This document shows, piece by piece, positions 46,801-59,400 of a stretch of 64,000 nt of DNA. Below the pieces are notes generated by a model, which saw only the letters and a list, made by a program, of their open reading frames with translations, did not search any database and was not told the origin of the DNA. Source of the DNA: Deuterostichococcus epilithicus (lineage: Eukaryota > Chlorophyta > Trebouxiophyceae > Prasiolales > Stichococcaceae). The position numbers were made by a program, and so were the translations under genes. The stretch's first letter is position 1. Every line of letters starts with the position of its first letter. The stretch covers positions 2,512,356 through 2,576,355 of the forward strand of contig JAVTLE010000001.1 in the NCBI GenBank assembly GCA_033439295.1, read 5' to 3'.

Positions 46801-49549
46801 GAATGCCAGACGGTGAATCTTGACAGTGGGTGCCGGACGAATCACGGGAGTCACTCCGCGAAGTCGTCCATTGCCTCCACCAGCATCGGTGGTGTCAGCA
46901 CCCCGGCAAAGATGCAGTGGGAACCTACTATGCTACTGAGCCGCCAAACACAGCGACACAGCGCATGACCTGAGCTGACAGCAGCACCCATCCATGCGCA
47001 CAATCGCCTTGTGTGCAGGGACACTGTAGGGTACGAGGCGCAGAACCGACAGCACAACAGTGGCACATCCAGCCATCTTGAACGAGTCAAATCTGGGCAG
47101 TCCAACAGGGGAAAGGCGGGGCCCAGCACCTGCAGCAGGAACTTCCTGGTGCCGTCGCGCGCAGCGACGCTGTGGTGCAGCACCGAGCGCCCAGTGCGCA
47201 CGCCGCGGCCGGCCAGCTGCTGCCGCCACGCCGCCGGCACCTGCGGGGCAGGGTGATCTGGCGAATTCAGCTGCGTTCCTGTTGCATCAGGGCCACAGTG
47301 ACGCCGCATCGCACTCGGGTGCATCGTGCAATGGGGTCTCGAGCGGGCATCGGGGCCAGAGAGAGACGCTGAAACAGCTGAGGGATGCTCTGCGGGAGCC
47401 TGCCAGATGACACCAGCTGCCGACCGCAGCGCTGCAACCGCGCCGCCAAGCCAGACTGCACGTGCCGCCAAGGGCCGAGGGAACGGCCAGGCTGCGCGCA
47501 GACTGACAGGCGCCGCAGCCGGCCTGCCAGCCAGGGCGCGGCGGCTGCGCTGTCAGCCATCAGTGCAAAGTGCTGCTCACGTTGTTGATCTCCTCCAGGG
47601 AACGAGCGCCATTGCGGATGCCGTCCGCCAGCTGCTTGCCGCGGTATGCCGGTTGCCCATCGAGGGCCGCAAGTGCCGTCAACGCCTCTGCGCCCGCGCC
47701 CAGCAGCACCGTTCCTGCGGGCGCCGGGGACAGATTCAGTCTCTTATGCCGCAGCTCAGTGACCAGGGCCCCTCAGCCGCCAGCGCGGTCAGCTGCTCGC
47801 CGCGTGCCCCTGGCAGTGCCAAGCCTGCAGCGGCCGGAGAGAAGATTTGAAGTATTGAGCAGCAACCTTCAGACTAGATCTCTGGGAGGCCTGAGGCGCG
47901 GGGTGGCAGCATGGCCAGTTGCTTCAGAGTTGGTACTGAAATAGCTGGTGATGCCATGGCTGCAGGGTCCGCCCTGCATGCACTGTCGAACGGCCGAGTG
48001 CTGAAGTCGAGGCGGCCAAAGCCGTAGCGACAGACGAGGCACAGGAAGCTTGAAGGCTGCATGGTCGGAACATGTCACAGAGCACGGCGTAGATGACACG
48101 CACAGGCAGCTCTGCCAGGAGGGTTCAGGCCCCGGCATTCTCGGCTCACCATGCTCCGAGAAGCGGGGCTTGCGCGCGGGCTTGGCTGCTTCGTTGTTGG
48201 TGGCGGACGCAACAAGCGCAGCATCGAGCTGCCCCCACAGGCCATCTTGCACGCCCTCGTTCCGTGGCACTGTCTGCAGACGCACAGGGTGTGGTGTGTT
48301 GACGGTGAGACTATGCTGGCTCCGGCTTCATTGCTGCATGCGATGCTGCGCGGGTGCAGAGGTGCTGGCGGTAGGGCGGGTCCTGGCGGCGGCGGCGCCA
48401 CCACCAGGGCAAGCGCAGCTACTAAAGGCTTCAATGCAGGTTTTGGCTTTGCAGAATATGGTTCTGGACAGGCACGCACGAACGAAGGTCTGAAGTACTT
48501 CACCGTGTCCAGCTGTGCGGCGCCAGCGGCCGGCTGGGGAGCGGCACCCGCGGCCTGCACTACGGCAGCCGCGGCGGGCGGCGGGCTGCGCAGCGCGGCA
48601 GTGTCGGAGGCGGACGGCGGCGCCACCGGCCGCAGCTGCTTCCGCTCGCCGTCTGCACCCGGCCTGGCGTGCTGCGGCTGCCTGCGCGGCGGCGCCGGCG
48701 GCCGCGAGCGCGCCCCTGCAGGTTGCAGAATTGGAGCTGTCGTGGAGCGGCAGCGGCAGGGCAGCGTGACAGCGCAAGGGACGGCAGTGCCCGGAGCCCC
48801 ATCACCGTGAGTGGCCCCTGTCGAGGACCGTCGAGGCGGAGCTTTGGCGACTGCGTGTAAAAAGTCCATGCTGTGGCGGGTATAAGAGCAGCCATGCCTG
48901 ACGGTCCAGGGCGAGTCGCAGAACTAAACCCACCTGAGTCCATCTGCCTGTCGCCAAAAGAGCCTGTGCTGGTGCATCCATCATGTGTACGGCCGCTGCT
49001 GCTGCCGCCGCCACGACCACCGCCACGGCCGCCGGCGCCGCGTCCGCGGCCGCCGGCGCCGCGTCCGCGGCCGCCGCGCCCGCCGCCGCGAGGGCTGGCG
49101 GCGCTGCTGCCATCGCCGTCAATACCGCCCTCGCGCGGCATGTACAGGCTGCTGCGGTTGGGGCCCTTCTCCCGAGCCCCGCCGGGCCGCCCGCCTGCCC
49201 GCCCGTCGCGGCCTCCGCTGCTGCTGTAGCCGCCGCCGTCAGACGTTTGCCACTGGCTGCGTTTGCCAGACTGCGCGGCAAAGCGGTCGTCGCGTTGCGC
49301 AAACTGGTCTTGCCGGTCATTGTATCCGCGCCGAGATTCCGACGCCTCCCAGTCGCCAGTGAAACTGTCGGCTGCTGCGCCCTGGCGGGACTGCGCCTCT
49401 GCACTGCGCCTGGAGGCAGCAACTGCTGCCATGCCTCTGCTGCCGGCTTGCGCGAGGTGCAATGGCGGTGTCAACATGACGTAGCCAGCCGCAGACGTCA
49501 TGTGAGCCTGCGACAGCCGCAGCAGCGCGGCCAGGCGGCTGCTCGCCAT
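43853..49549 (-). CDS. rlmN: RlmN-type radical-SAM rRNA/tRNA adenine-C2 methyltransferase with RGG extension
   Basis: Methylates C2 of an adenine in large-subunit rRNA (and tRNA in bacteria); probably organellar. Thirteen minus-strand exons: 49549-48991, 48715-48504, 48273-48150, 47714-47581, 47240-47130, 46683-46603, 46340-46208, 45891-45760, 45502-45415, 45145-45028, 44624-44562, 44289-44178 and 43935-43853, giving 649 residues in one frame. Visible: [37 protein letters not shown] (Cys403); the 4Fe-4S motif CPMRCSFC (Cys410, 414, 417); [55 protein letters not shown]; and [12 protein letters not shown] (Cys630, the methyl-carrying Cys of the family). The first about 260 residues are extra: a basic, transit-like start ([16 protein letters not shown]), then a Gly/Arg (RGG) tract at about 155-186. 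The junction 45028/44624 has no GT donor. Confidence 0.9.
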
Positions 49550-50533
49550 GCTGCCGGGATGCTGCAACGTTGGCAAGCCGCCAATGTGGGGCGAGAGCAT
49601 CGTGCGACCCAAAGGATCCTGGAAGTGGAGCTTGGCGTGCGCCTTTATAACGTGCAATTGCGTCAGGGCGTGACTGCGCGTCCTGTCATGTGCTCTTCTC
49701 CGAGACCGGGGTTTATCGTCTCCAACGAGGGTTTATCGTGTCAGCACACGCAGATGCTCTCTGGCGCCACAGTCATCAATGTGGCAGTTTTTGGGCCTCA
49801 GGTGTTGTTCAGGTTCGCCGCATATTACTTGATCCCGGCCTGGCAGGCCGACCGCGGACTGCTGACCGCCACTTTCTGTCACCATCCTCGAAACAGTCCT
49901 CAGAGCAGGGGTCTTGGCTTTCCAGGGTCGATTGCAACCATCCGTTGGGCGCCGCAATGCACATCACAGTGCAGGCGGATCACCCTTAGCTCTGAGCTCT
50001 GTCAGTTGCACTTCCAGCTGCAGCCTCAAACCCCGCGCTGACGCCTCGGTCTTGCCTCTCAAGAGATGGTCTCGCAAGGTCTGCTCTCCGGGCAGCGAGC
50101 AGGCATGATCGCTTCGAGCCGACAGCCGCATTCCCGTCAGAACAGCATCACGCACGCTGAACGGACAGCCAGCAAGGGCCAGCGGCCGCGGGTGGCAACA
50201 GGCAATAGGCAGCACCTGTGCGTCGTGCCCCGAAAAAATGCTCCAGCGATGGTGCAGCTGAGAGCAGCGGCCAGCAGGGACGCAGGCGGCGGCGGCAACG
50301 GAGGTGCATCAGACTCGGACCGTGGCGGCAGCGCCAAGTCAGCGCAGGCGTCGCGGTGCGGCCTCCGCTCCAGTGCAGACCCGGACTGACTCTCCAGGTC
50401 TTCGCGTGCACATCAAGCCGTCAGCACGTTCCGCATAGCCCGATACTGTGCCGCGTGCTTACGGGATGCAGACGCTATTTGCAACAGAGCTTTCGCACAA
50501 CGTCTGCCGGTATCAGGTAGGGGTGAAAGGGGA
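49550..50533. promoter_or_regulatory. bidirectional promoter region RLMN / TGD3
   Basis: 984 bp between two head-to-head genes that are both likely plastid-related. Contains a CGTTTATAACG-like motif on the plus strand near 49650. No convincing exon. Confidence 0.45.
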
Positions 50534-51085
50534 ATGGAACAGCGAGCTTCAACCGCACACAAATTAGTGTGCACACGACACACGAGCAGGTGGGGCCGTG
50601 CCCGCAGCGAACTGGACAGATGGCGCGGCGCGCAGCGGCCGGCGCCAACGGCGGAGACAACAGCGGAGGCGCAGGCGGCGACGCCAGGCCGGGATCCAGC
50701 ATCAACGGACGCGCAGGTGTGTGGTCTTCCGAGCACTGTTTCGGTGCGCATGGCAGCTGCGCTGCAACGCTGTGGAGCAGAGACACTGCGAATTCATTAG
50801 GTTGCACACAGCAGCTCTACTTTGTTGTGGTGCTGCGGTGCATGCATTGGCATAGCCGAATCACAGCAGTCCCGCACTGTCACAACATCTGAAGCCAGGA
50901 TGTCAGTGCGCATGCCGCACGAATTCGAAAGCTGCTTTGACTATCTGCCAGGTTCGCACCAGCAGCAACGGCAGCAGCGAACGCGATAGGGCAGCCAGCA
51001 GCAGCAGCAGCGGCAGCAGCAGTGCCGGCGGCAGCTCTGCGCAAAACGCGGCCACCGGAGCCTTTCCTGATGCTGCGCCCACCCT

Positions 51086-51126
<41 letters not shown>

Positions 51127-53771
51127 CCCGGCAGCAGCAGTCCGTCAGCAGTGGCAGCTCCCCTGTGATGCAGCCGAGCGCCTCCAAACCCTACCCGCAG
51201 CCGGCGGGCGACGTGCTGCTGGAACTGCGCGGCGTGCACAAGTCCTTCGGCAGCAAGGACATTCTGCACGGCGCCAGCATGCAGATCCGCCGCGGCGAGG
51301 CCGTCGGCATCATCGGTGAGGCTCTTTCCGCTGTGTTTTGCATGTCCTCCAAGCTCCAACTTGGTGACAGCTCATGATCATAGTTGTGATACACGGTGCC
51401 TGACCCGATTCCTGGAAACACCCCAATCTGGCGGTGTTGACGGCGTGTGAGGCGCTGTGGTGGCATGTTCTGGGTCTATAACTCTACTCTGCTCGACAGA
51501 TCATCGACTTGCAGGCTAATTGCGCACTTCACATGCAAGCCCTGCATCGGTTGGGCACCTCCGGTGCCCCAGGTGGTCCCCTTGGTGACCGAACAGAGTG
51601 CAAACAGGGTCTGCCAGACAGAGTCTGCCCCTTGTGCACGCAGGCGGCTCGGGCACGGGCAAGAGCACCACGCTGCGGCTGATGGCGGGGCTGCTGGCCC
51701 CCGACCGGGGGGAGGTGGTGGTGCAGGGCGTGCCGCGCCGCGGGCTCGCCAGCGATGACGCCGGCGTCGGCAAGTGCGCGCTTTCGCAGAGTCTGGGGTC
51801 CAGGGCGTGCTGGGGCATGGTGCCCCGCCTGTGTGGGCAGGGCCTGCGGACTGGACTGTGTCCGTGCGCAACCAGTTGCCAGGGGCGCACTGCATCTGGA
51901 CTCGTCTGTTCAAGGAGTAGGGTGTACCGTCCAGTGTGACCCTCCCTGAGCGCCTCCCTGAGCCACCCCACAACCCAAGCGTCGGCGCTCCTGCCAGCAT
52001 CCGGCAGTGGGTTCCAAACCAAACAAAGCTTTGCATCAAGCGCCCGGCACCTCCATTGCAGGCACCTGCAGATTGGCATGGTGTTCCAGAGCGGCGCGCT
52101 GTTCGACAGCCTGAGCGTGGGCGAGAATGTGGGCTTCCTGCTGTACGAGCACTCCGACTTGCCGGAGCCGCGCATCAAGGTGTGCCCCTGCGGCTGCGCC
52201 CTAAGCAAGTGTACCACCCACATGAAACTGCATCAGGGTTTTCAGCCTCACGCTGTCAAGCTGCCGGGTCGCGCGCGCTGCAGCGTGTGGCATGTGCTGG
52301 CCGCTCTGTGCAGATGCCAGACCTCTGCAATCGGTGCCCACGAGGCTACATAGTGGGCAGGATGAAGCTGTGAGTTGAGCTGAATGCTTTCGACCTGCAA
52401 GTACCCTGTACGAGCTCACTGTTCCCAGGCCGCCACTGTCCTGCTGGTGGACAGCATCAGCCGGCGATGCTTCAGCGCAGTGAGGCTCCTGCCCTAGTCC
52501 GGCCCTGTGCCAAAGCGCACCTTTGACGTCACAAGAACCAATCGTTCCCCGACGCCTCGTCTGCTGTCGACACCTGATTGCAGGAGCTGCCGGCATAGCG
52601 CCTGGCTCAGCTGGGATTCGAGTCGGGGTCGGAGCGGCCGCAGCAGAATGAAGCCAAGCCGCCTTTGCGCAGCCTACTGATAGTCGCTGAATGTGTTTCG
52701 TCCAATGCTGCTGTGCGTTTGCGTTTGCAGGAGCTGGTGGCGAAGAGCCTGGCGCAGGTGGGGCTGTCGGGGGTGGAGGGGCTGCTGCCCTCGGAGCTGT
52801 CCGGTGGCATGAAAAAGCGCGTGGCGCTCGCGCGCGCCATAATCCGCGACGAGAATGATGCTGCCGAGCAGGTGCTGCCCGACACTGGGTACAAATACTT
52901 CTCATGGCGGTGGCAAAATGCGTGGCGCTGGTGCCGCGCTTCAGTACAAAGCATCGTGTTGTGGGCTGTCCCAGACTGACCTGGCAACACGTCAGAGATT
53001 TCGAAGCTGTTGACACAGCGCCAAATACACCCCAGACCCCAGCTCAGGCCGCGGTCGCGCACACAGGTCATCATGTACGACGAGCCCACAGCAGGGCTGG
53101 ACCCGGTGGCGTCCACCGTGGTCGAGGACCTCATCCGCTCTCTGCACGTGAACAAGGTGGACAACATTTATCTCCTCCTGCACAATCTGGTTGGGGAGCT
53201 CGGCCGCGCTGGGTCATGGGACGCCGTGTTTTGACGTGCCCTTGGCGGAGCGAGCCGGCGCCGAGGGACAGTGTGCCGCTGCTGCGTGCTGCGCTCTGCT
53301 GCCGTGGCAGCTGAAGCTGCACCGCATCCTCTGGCCGAGGGTCATGCTTCAACCTGCCGTCGGACCCACTGCACAAGCAGGACGGCAACTCGCTGGCGGG
53401 CGGCGGCGGCATCTCTTCCTACATCGTGGTCACCCACCAGCATTCCACCATACGCCGCGCCGTCGACCGGTGCGTCCCTCAGAGTCAGGCTCCAAGTCCG
53501 TGGACTGCCGCTGGAAGCCGGTCTTGTGGCGCACCTCTGGGCAAGCATCCGTGCTGTTTGAAAAATCAAGCTTTGCTTGGCCTGGTCGAATGAGCTCAAG
53601 CTGCCGACAATGGCATTGCGGAAGCGTGTCCACTTGTCCTGCAGGCTCATCTTCCTGCACGAGGGATCGGTGGTTTGGACCGGCAGCACGGAGGAGTTTG
53701 AGGAGACGGACATTCCGATCGTGGCGCAGTTCCGCACCGGCAGCCTGAAGGGCCCTATCTCCTACGAGTGA
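50534..53771 (+). CDS. TGD3: TGD3-like ABC ATPase of the plastid lipid importer
   Basis: ATPase subunit of the MlaF/TGD3 type, which drives ER-derived lipid transfer across the inner plastid envelope with a TGD1 permease and TGD2 MCE protein. Eight exons in phase: 50534-50716, 50952-51315, 51644-51773, 52062-52179, 52731-52871, 53067-53156, 53381-53469 and 53645-53771 (413 residues). Motifs: Walker [10 protein letters not shown] (about 183-191), Q-loop [20 protein letters not shown], signature [15 protein letters not shown] (LSGG 288-291), Walker [14 protein letters not shown] (Asp317, Glu318), switch VVTHQHST (His361). The TGD3-specific end [17 protein letters not shown] separates it from bacterial MlaF. 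The first about 150 residues are a basic transit-like start plus a Ser/Gln-rich region with a run of 13 Gln. All introns are GT-AG. Confidence 0.93.
51083..51124 (+). repeat. coding (CAG)n tract, polyGln
   Basis: Thirteen CAG codons in a row within exon 2 of the TGD3-like gene, in the predicted presequence or linker and not in the ATPase fold. Confidence 0.9.
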
Positions 53772-54661
53772 TGGGGCCTCCTTGTCCACAGCGCGAGGGT
53801 TGAGCGGCTGCGCGTCTCCGCCTCAGCGATGAGCGGCGCACGGCAGCTGAGACAGCTAGATGTCGATGCCGTGACTGAGCCGGGTGCTCCTACCTATCGA
53901 TGAACTTCCTGCCCAGCAGTGCTGTTGCGTTGTCCGGCAGGCGACCATTGTCTGTCAGTTTTGTGTTTGGTGCCGAATTCCTTTGCATCTTTCACTGGGT
54001 GCCGGGCGGCGCCGCGCCAGTAAGGCAAGGTGCGCGTGCAGCACCGGGTCGGAGACACCAACTGACACCAGAAACTTGCAAATCGAAGTCATCCTTGTGA
54101 TGTGCATGCGTTCCACCAAAGACGTAAATTGCCAACAGGGCAGCCACAATTGAATACGTCAACATTTTACTGCAGTCGATTTGCTCATGTACTGCTGCTG
54201 CTTCACATTTCTGTCGTTACAAGCCCACGACAGAACTGGCTGATTGCGAAACAGAGATTAAAAGTGCAGCAGTAAGACTGAGAACCTATCGAGCGGCGGC
54301 ATATCGCCTCGCACACATCTCTTGCGGCAAAACAATCTGCTAATCAACCTTCTGGCGCAGCATCCGGGGACTCGAGTCCTTAGTCAGAGCCGCATACAAG
54401 CATGCCGAGACCGTCTAGGCCGTCCTCTCGGGCTGCAATCCTGAGCGCGGCGCGAGGACACGGCGAAGGTTGCAGGTGGGTCGCTTCTGCTTTACATCTT
54501 TTCAGTCAGAACCTCATTTCGCGATGCTCCACTCCGCTCTCGCTGGTACACCTTGCTTTTGGTCCTGAACATGTACAATACGAGCCCTGCAAGGTGAGCG
54601 GTCGCCAATGGCTCTGGGTGCGGCAGCTATATTCTTCTTGGTGGTGTGCAGATGCTGCGAG
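53772..54661. other. intergenic plus possible 5' exon of the F-box gene
   Basis: At 54592 a GTGAGC donor and at 54646 an acceptor (GTGTGCAG) could remove a 55-bp intron and add a short upstream exon (MYNTSPA...) to the F-box gene. Nothing else recognised. Confidence 0.4.
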
Positions 54662-57600
54662 ATGGCGGAGAAGTTGCTGACAGGCGCATCGTTCAAGGCG
54701 CCCGACTGGAAGGGCAGTGATGCGAAGCGCGGCTCTGCTGACGGCAATGTAGCACAGGCCGCAACGACAGCAGCAACAGCAGCAGCGGGGCCGGCGGCGA
54801 TGGAGGCAGCTGTGACGGCGACGCCAGGCGCACCAGAGGCCTCGTCGACGACACTGCCGTCCGATCCCACGGAGCTGACGGCTACGGCTCCGATGATTGT
54901 CGAGGGCGCCAGGCCGATGCTGACTGACTTACCAGCTGCGCCCGCACCGGCGCCGGCAACGGCGGAGCAGGTCGCGGCAGACAGCGACACGAGCATGGAG
55001 GCGGCTCGGCTCAGCGACGATGAGGTGCAGCAGGATCTGCCGGTTGCACAGCCGCTGCCGGCAAGCCGCGCTGTGATCCGGCAGCCCGGCTGGCTGGCTG
55101 CGCAGGCTGAGCCACAGGCTGCCCTGCTGGAGCTGCCAGCGCCGACCGTAGACGCGGCTCTGCCGCGGACGCACCTGAATGACCTGCCAGACGACCTGCT
55201 GCAGTGCATCTTCTCGCTACTGCCCTTCCGCAAGAGGTGACGCATGCGCTTGCTGGCGATGCTGACAGCACGTTCGTTTACATGTGGGAGAAAGAAACGC
55301 ATCATGCTTGCGCAGATGCGTTTTATGATCCGGCTTTGGACTCTCAAATAATTACTCGGCTTGATTGTATCCCTGCAGGCGCCGGCTGGGCAAGGTGTGC
55401 TGCCGCTGGCGCGCCGTCTGCGCCGGGCCCTCAGCCGTCTGGCACCAGGTCTGCCACCCCTTGCACCTCTTTTCCCCTCGTGCACATGGCTTGCTGCTCT
55501 GTGCAGATCACAGCCTCGCTCACCTGCCCCAGGTCTGCATGGCCGTCACTGGCCGCCAGCTCAGCCGCTAGACCGTTGAAGAGGTCCATGACATACCCCT
55601 GCTGTTCTCGAACTTACAACTGCAGCAGTGACCCAGGTGGGTGTGCGCCTGCCGCACAGGTGGACCTGCGGTGTCGAGAGGACCTGGAAGAGGTGATCTC
55701 GCCGGATCCAGAGCCGGTGCCTGTGTCGATGGCGGTACAGGCTGGCCGTCACCTGCGTTGGCTGCAGCCACGGCTCACCGCCGTGCGTCACCTTGACGTC
55801 AGCGCCTGGGTGAGTTAATTAGGCCTTTCCAAGTGACACAAGCAGCCCGCAGCTGTGCGGATCTATGTTGCACCGCTGCAACCAGTGGTGGATCGCCTGT
55901 GTCTCACCGCCGCCGTGCTGGCGTACTTTTGGCGAGGCAGCCACATGCAGGCCCGTGTGAGTCCGACACCTGTGATGCAGCGGTCTGTGGGCGTGAAGCA
56001 CAGATTCAGGTTCCACGGCTCGTGGACGACGAGAGGACGAGCACTCCAGATGCACACCTGCTGTCGGCAGATGCAGCTGCGCCTTGCAGTGCTGGGGATG
56101 CATATATCTAGCCGGTTGCGGCACGCCGAACGCCCTGCTAACAAAATGTTACGCGCCACTTTAAAAACCAGCCTGTGTGTCTTCCGCACATCTCTAGATG
56201 CGGACGGAGCGCGGCAGTCAGTCCCCAAGCAAGCGCGCTCAACAGTGTGTGGTGGCCGGCCTGTCTCGGGTACCACAGGCGTGTCCCCATGTCTGATTCA
56301 TCGTGTGCCTTTTGCAGCCGACGGACACCGAGGCGGCGCTGCTGCCGTCGCTGTGCCGGCTGCTGGACGGCTGCGGCGTGCTGCGCAGCCTGCGACTGGG
56401 CTGCCACCTGCTGCCGTCGGCCTGCGGCCCGCTTGCGGCGTTGCCCGCCAGCCTGCGGTCGCTGCAGATCGGCTGCCTCTTTGGCGCCGAGCCCGCGATG
56501 CAGCCGGCGCTGCGCAGCGCGCTGTCCAGGTGAGGCTCGCCGCTGCATGCGAGCGCAGGCCCTGCCTGACACGTCTGAAATTGCGGAATATCGCAGGCGG
56601 CATTTGCGTCGCTAGTGTAGTCCAGCGTGCTGGTACATGTTGGCGCGCGGCGAGCGGCAGCAGCACTGCTGGGTGTCTGTAATTCAGTGTGCAAAAGCGC
56701 TGCGCTGCGCTGACGTGCGTACACTGTGCGGTTGGTGAACCAGCTGCGCGCCGGACATCGGATTTCGCTTCACCTTGTCAGATTTCTGTTCCCAGATGCT
56801 GACTGCAGTTATGCATCACCGCGCAGACTGACGAATCTGACAGAATTCGAGCTCAGCGTGCAAAAGCTGGCGGCCGCACCTGAGATCGGATTTCCTGAGG
56901 GATTGCTGGCGTGCAGGTGAGGTACTCTGCATGTTCTGCTGCCGGCGCTGCGCCCTGCTGAAGGCGTGTGGGGTTGCATTCACAGCGCGATCACTCATCG
57001 CGTTCCATCCTGGTCGCTACTCGAGGTGTTGGCTCTCCCATGTGCAGTGCAGCCGCCGAGCTGCTCGACAACACCCGTTGCTCATCCCCGCACGCGCACT
57101 CTTACCTGTTCCCACCCGCGTGTTGCCCATTGTGCGCAGCGGGCTGCGGCGACTGCGCATCGTTGCGATTGCCGGGCGGCTGTGCGGCGTGCTGCCCGCC
57201 GGCATCAGCCGCCTGGCCGCTCTGGAGAGCCTGCACCTGCCAGAGTGCGGCATCACCAAGGTGTGTGGTTGCATCTTCCGTGCACGCTGTGAGGTCGCGA
57301 TCGAGCCTAGTGGGAGGTGCTGAGGGTGTGGTTCAGGTGTGCCAGCGTTGGCATCGCCCGTCTTGGGATCCTTTCCAGCTTGCCGCCATATGCAAACCTG
57401 CAAGGCCACACAGCCACCACTGATGCGTCAGCGGCTTTTTGATGTGCAGCCCTGCGCGCCTGCTGCGGTGACTCGCCGTCTTATGTTTCAGCTCCTTCCT
57501 GAGGCAGCTTTCCTGTGGGGTGCATGCAGGTGTCGCCGGCGCTCTCAGCGCTGGGAGCACTCACTGAACTCCACCTGCGCAAGGCGGCCGCGCGGCTGGA

Positions 57601-58277
57601 GCACGCAGTGGCGCTGCCGCCGGCAATGGCGGCACTGTCGGGGCTCAGGGTGCTGTCCATTACCGCGGAGTGCCACTCACCAGTGTTTGCTTGCCTGGCG
57701 GGCCTGACGAGGTGGGCGCACCTCCTGAGGCCTGTGTCAGACGCGTCATGGACACACGACTGCGCTAGTAGCTGCTAGCGCGGCCTTTTGCCGGCCGCCG
57801 TCTCGTGGCTGCCGGCTGGCTGCCTTCTCGCCAACTCCTGCCACCAAGGACCTGTTGGTGGAGGTCAATACACCGTCCTGAACGCTTGCACATTCTGACA
57901 TCACTGTCACTCGCCATGACAAGTCGTACATGTGCTGCTGCAGGCTGGAGGTGAACGGCCTGGCATCAATCGCCGAGGCGCAGCACATTGTAGCGGACTT
58001 CTGGCAGCTGCACGCGCCGGCCGATCGCCAGCTGGGCGGGACACTTGCGTCGCCGCAGGGGTCGTCGGCGACGGCAGATGCAGCCGCCAAGCCAGGGGCT
58101 CCCGACAGCGGAGCGGCGGCACCAGGCCAGGCGGGCGACGGGAGGCACGGCCGCTGGCGCATTGAGTGGCGCAAGAGGGGCGCAGGCAGGGCAGCAGTGC
58201 AGTACAGCGGGCCGCCGGGGTCGACAATGCGTGCAATGCTGCTGACCGTGGCTGATGACGTCAGCGTGTGGGAGTGA
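54662..58277 (+). CDS. F-box/leucine-rich repeat protein
   Basis: Probable SCF-type ubiquitin-ligase substrate adaptor. Eight exons in phase: 54662-55236, 55379-55448, 55660-55809, 56318-56529, 56827-56916, 57140-57260, 57530-57711 and 57944-58277 (577 residues). Residues 1-165 are an Ala/Thr/Pro-rich, likely disordered N-terminus. The F-box (LNDLPDDLLQCIFSLLPF, then LGKVCCRWRAVCAGPSAVW) spans an intron at about residue 192. Irregular LRRs follow (RHLDVSAW; LRSLRLGCHLLP; LRSLQIGCLF; LTEFELSVQKL; LRRLRIVAIAG; LESLHLPECGITK; LTELHLRKAAARL; LRVLSITAECHS; LEVNGLASI). The C-terminus is Gly/Ala-rich. Start uncertain: ATGs at 54608 and 54662 share a frame, and a short upstream exon is possible. Paralogous to the broken locus at 23.9 kb. 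Confidence 0.83.
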
Positions 58278-59113
58278 CGCTAGTTGCGGGTGCGGGTCTC
58301 AATGGTTTGGCATAGCAGCACGGTGGTTCAGTAAACTTCTGCTGCGCTGCTGGCAGCGCTGCTTGACACTTGTCAGCGTCACTCAGACGGTACTGAAGTG
58401 AGCTGTGGACTGGACAGCAGCAAAACCAACCACTTTGCCAACTTATGTCATGACTATCACGGTTGAGCCATGACGTGACTCTTTGATTTTTGGCTCGGAC
58501 GTTGTGTACGTTGGTACCCAATGGAGAACATCCGTCCTTAAATCAGTGCAAAATTCAGGAAGTTCACCATCTTGACTTTTATACAATGAATCTGATTGAT
58601 GATTTGATTAGGAACAGCATTGGAAAACCAACAGCAGATCTCCGCGTCAGCAGTAGGGGGATCTCCGCGCAAGGCCCCTCCAAGTGATCGACAACACAAC
58701 GATGCCCCAAAGCCTGCAGCCACAAAGTTCTGTACATGCGTGTACGTTGATCTGCAGCACTGCAGCCTTTGCTGCACGGGAAGTTATTCCACGTGTGTTC
58801 ACAGTCACAGAATAGCTTCTGACACCGCCTTCGCAGGTGAGCTCTGCGAACTTTCACCGCACAACACGTAGCGAGTACGCAAAACCAGGTTGTAACGCGC
58901 TGTGGCTACGCTGGGGCCACGCCGGGCGGCAAGCTCCGTCTGTGAGGGTGGCTGCGACCGGGAAGGTCACATTGTAGTGCCCTGCGATCGATGTTACGAC
59001 GCTCATCCGCCGCACATCTGCACTTTTGAATGCCAAAATTGGGTGACCACCAGCCCTTGTGTCAGGTCTGCCACCCTTGTGTCGTCGTCGCGCTTCACGT
59101 CCAAGGCGGCCCA
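58278..59113. other. intergenic between F-box gene and copia element
   Basis: Short frames only; 5' flank of the retrotransposon insertion. Confidence 0.4.
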
Positions 59114-59388
59114 TGTTGAGATTAGTGCATTCGGAACGGTATTGTTAGTACCGTTAGGGTATGCAAGGTTATGAGTAGCTCGTGTTCATGACGCTGCAGC
59201 TCGCAGCATACGAGTGCAGCTCGCAGGAGGCGTTGGATCATGGGCGCGTGATGCTTGTCGTAAAGCGCATGTGTTGTGGGTATAAGAGCTGCCCAATGCG
59301 CTCACAATTGTAAGCCTTCCACTCTCAACTGAGACACCGAACCCCTGCCACTGCAATCCCCGATTAGCCTTCGGCAGGTTTCGCAACA
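59114..59388 (+). repeat. 5' LTR
   Basis: 275 bp, TG...CA, same length and apparently same sequence as the 3' LTR. Holds a TATAAG box at 59281 for the element's own transcription. Confidence 0.95.
59281..59287 (+). promoter_or_regulatory. LTR TATA box
   Basis: TATAAGA preceded by TGTGTTGTGGG, about 108 bp before the 5' LTR end; the likely pol II promoter, repeated in the 3' LTR at 63778. Confidence 0.6.
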
Positions 59389-59400
59389 GGTTATGGGCCC
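59389..59400 (+). other. primer-binding site, initiator tRNA-Met anticodon arm
   Basis: GGTTATGGGCCC starts directly after the LTR and is the exact complement of GGGCCCATAACC, the anticodon stem-loop of eukaryotic initiator tRNA-Met. It is not complementary to a tRNA 3' end. Confidence 0.75.
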
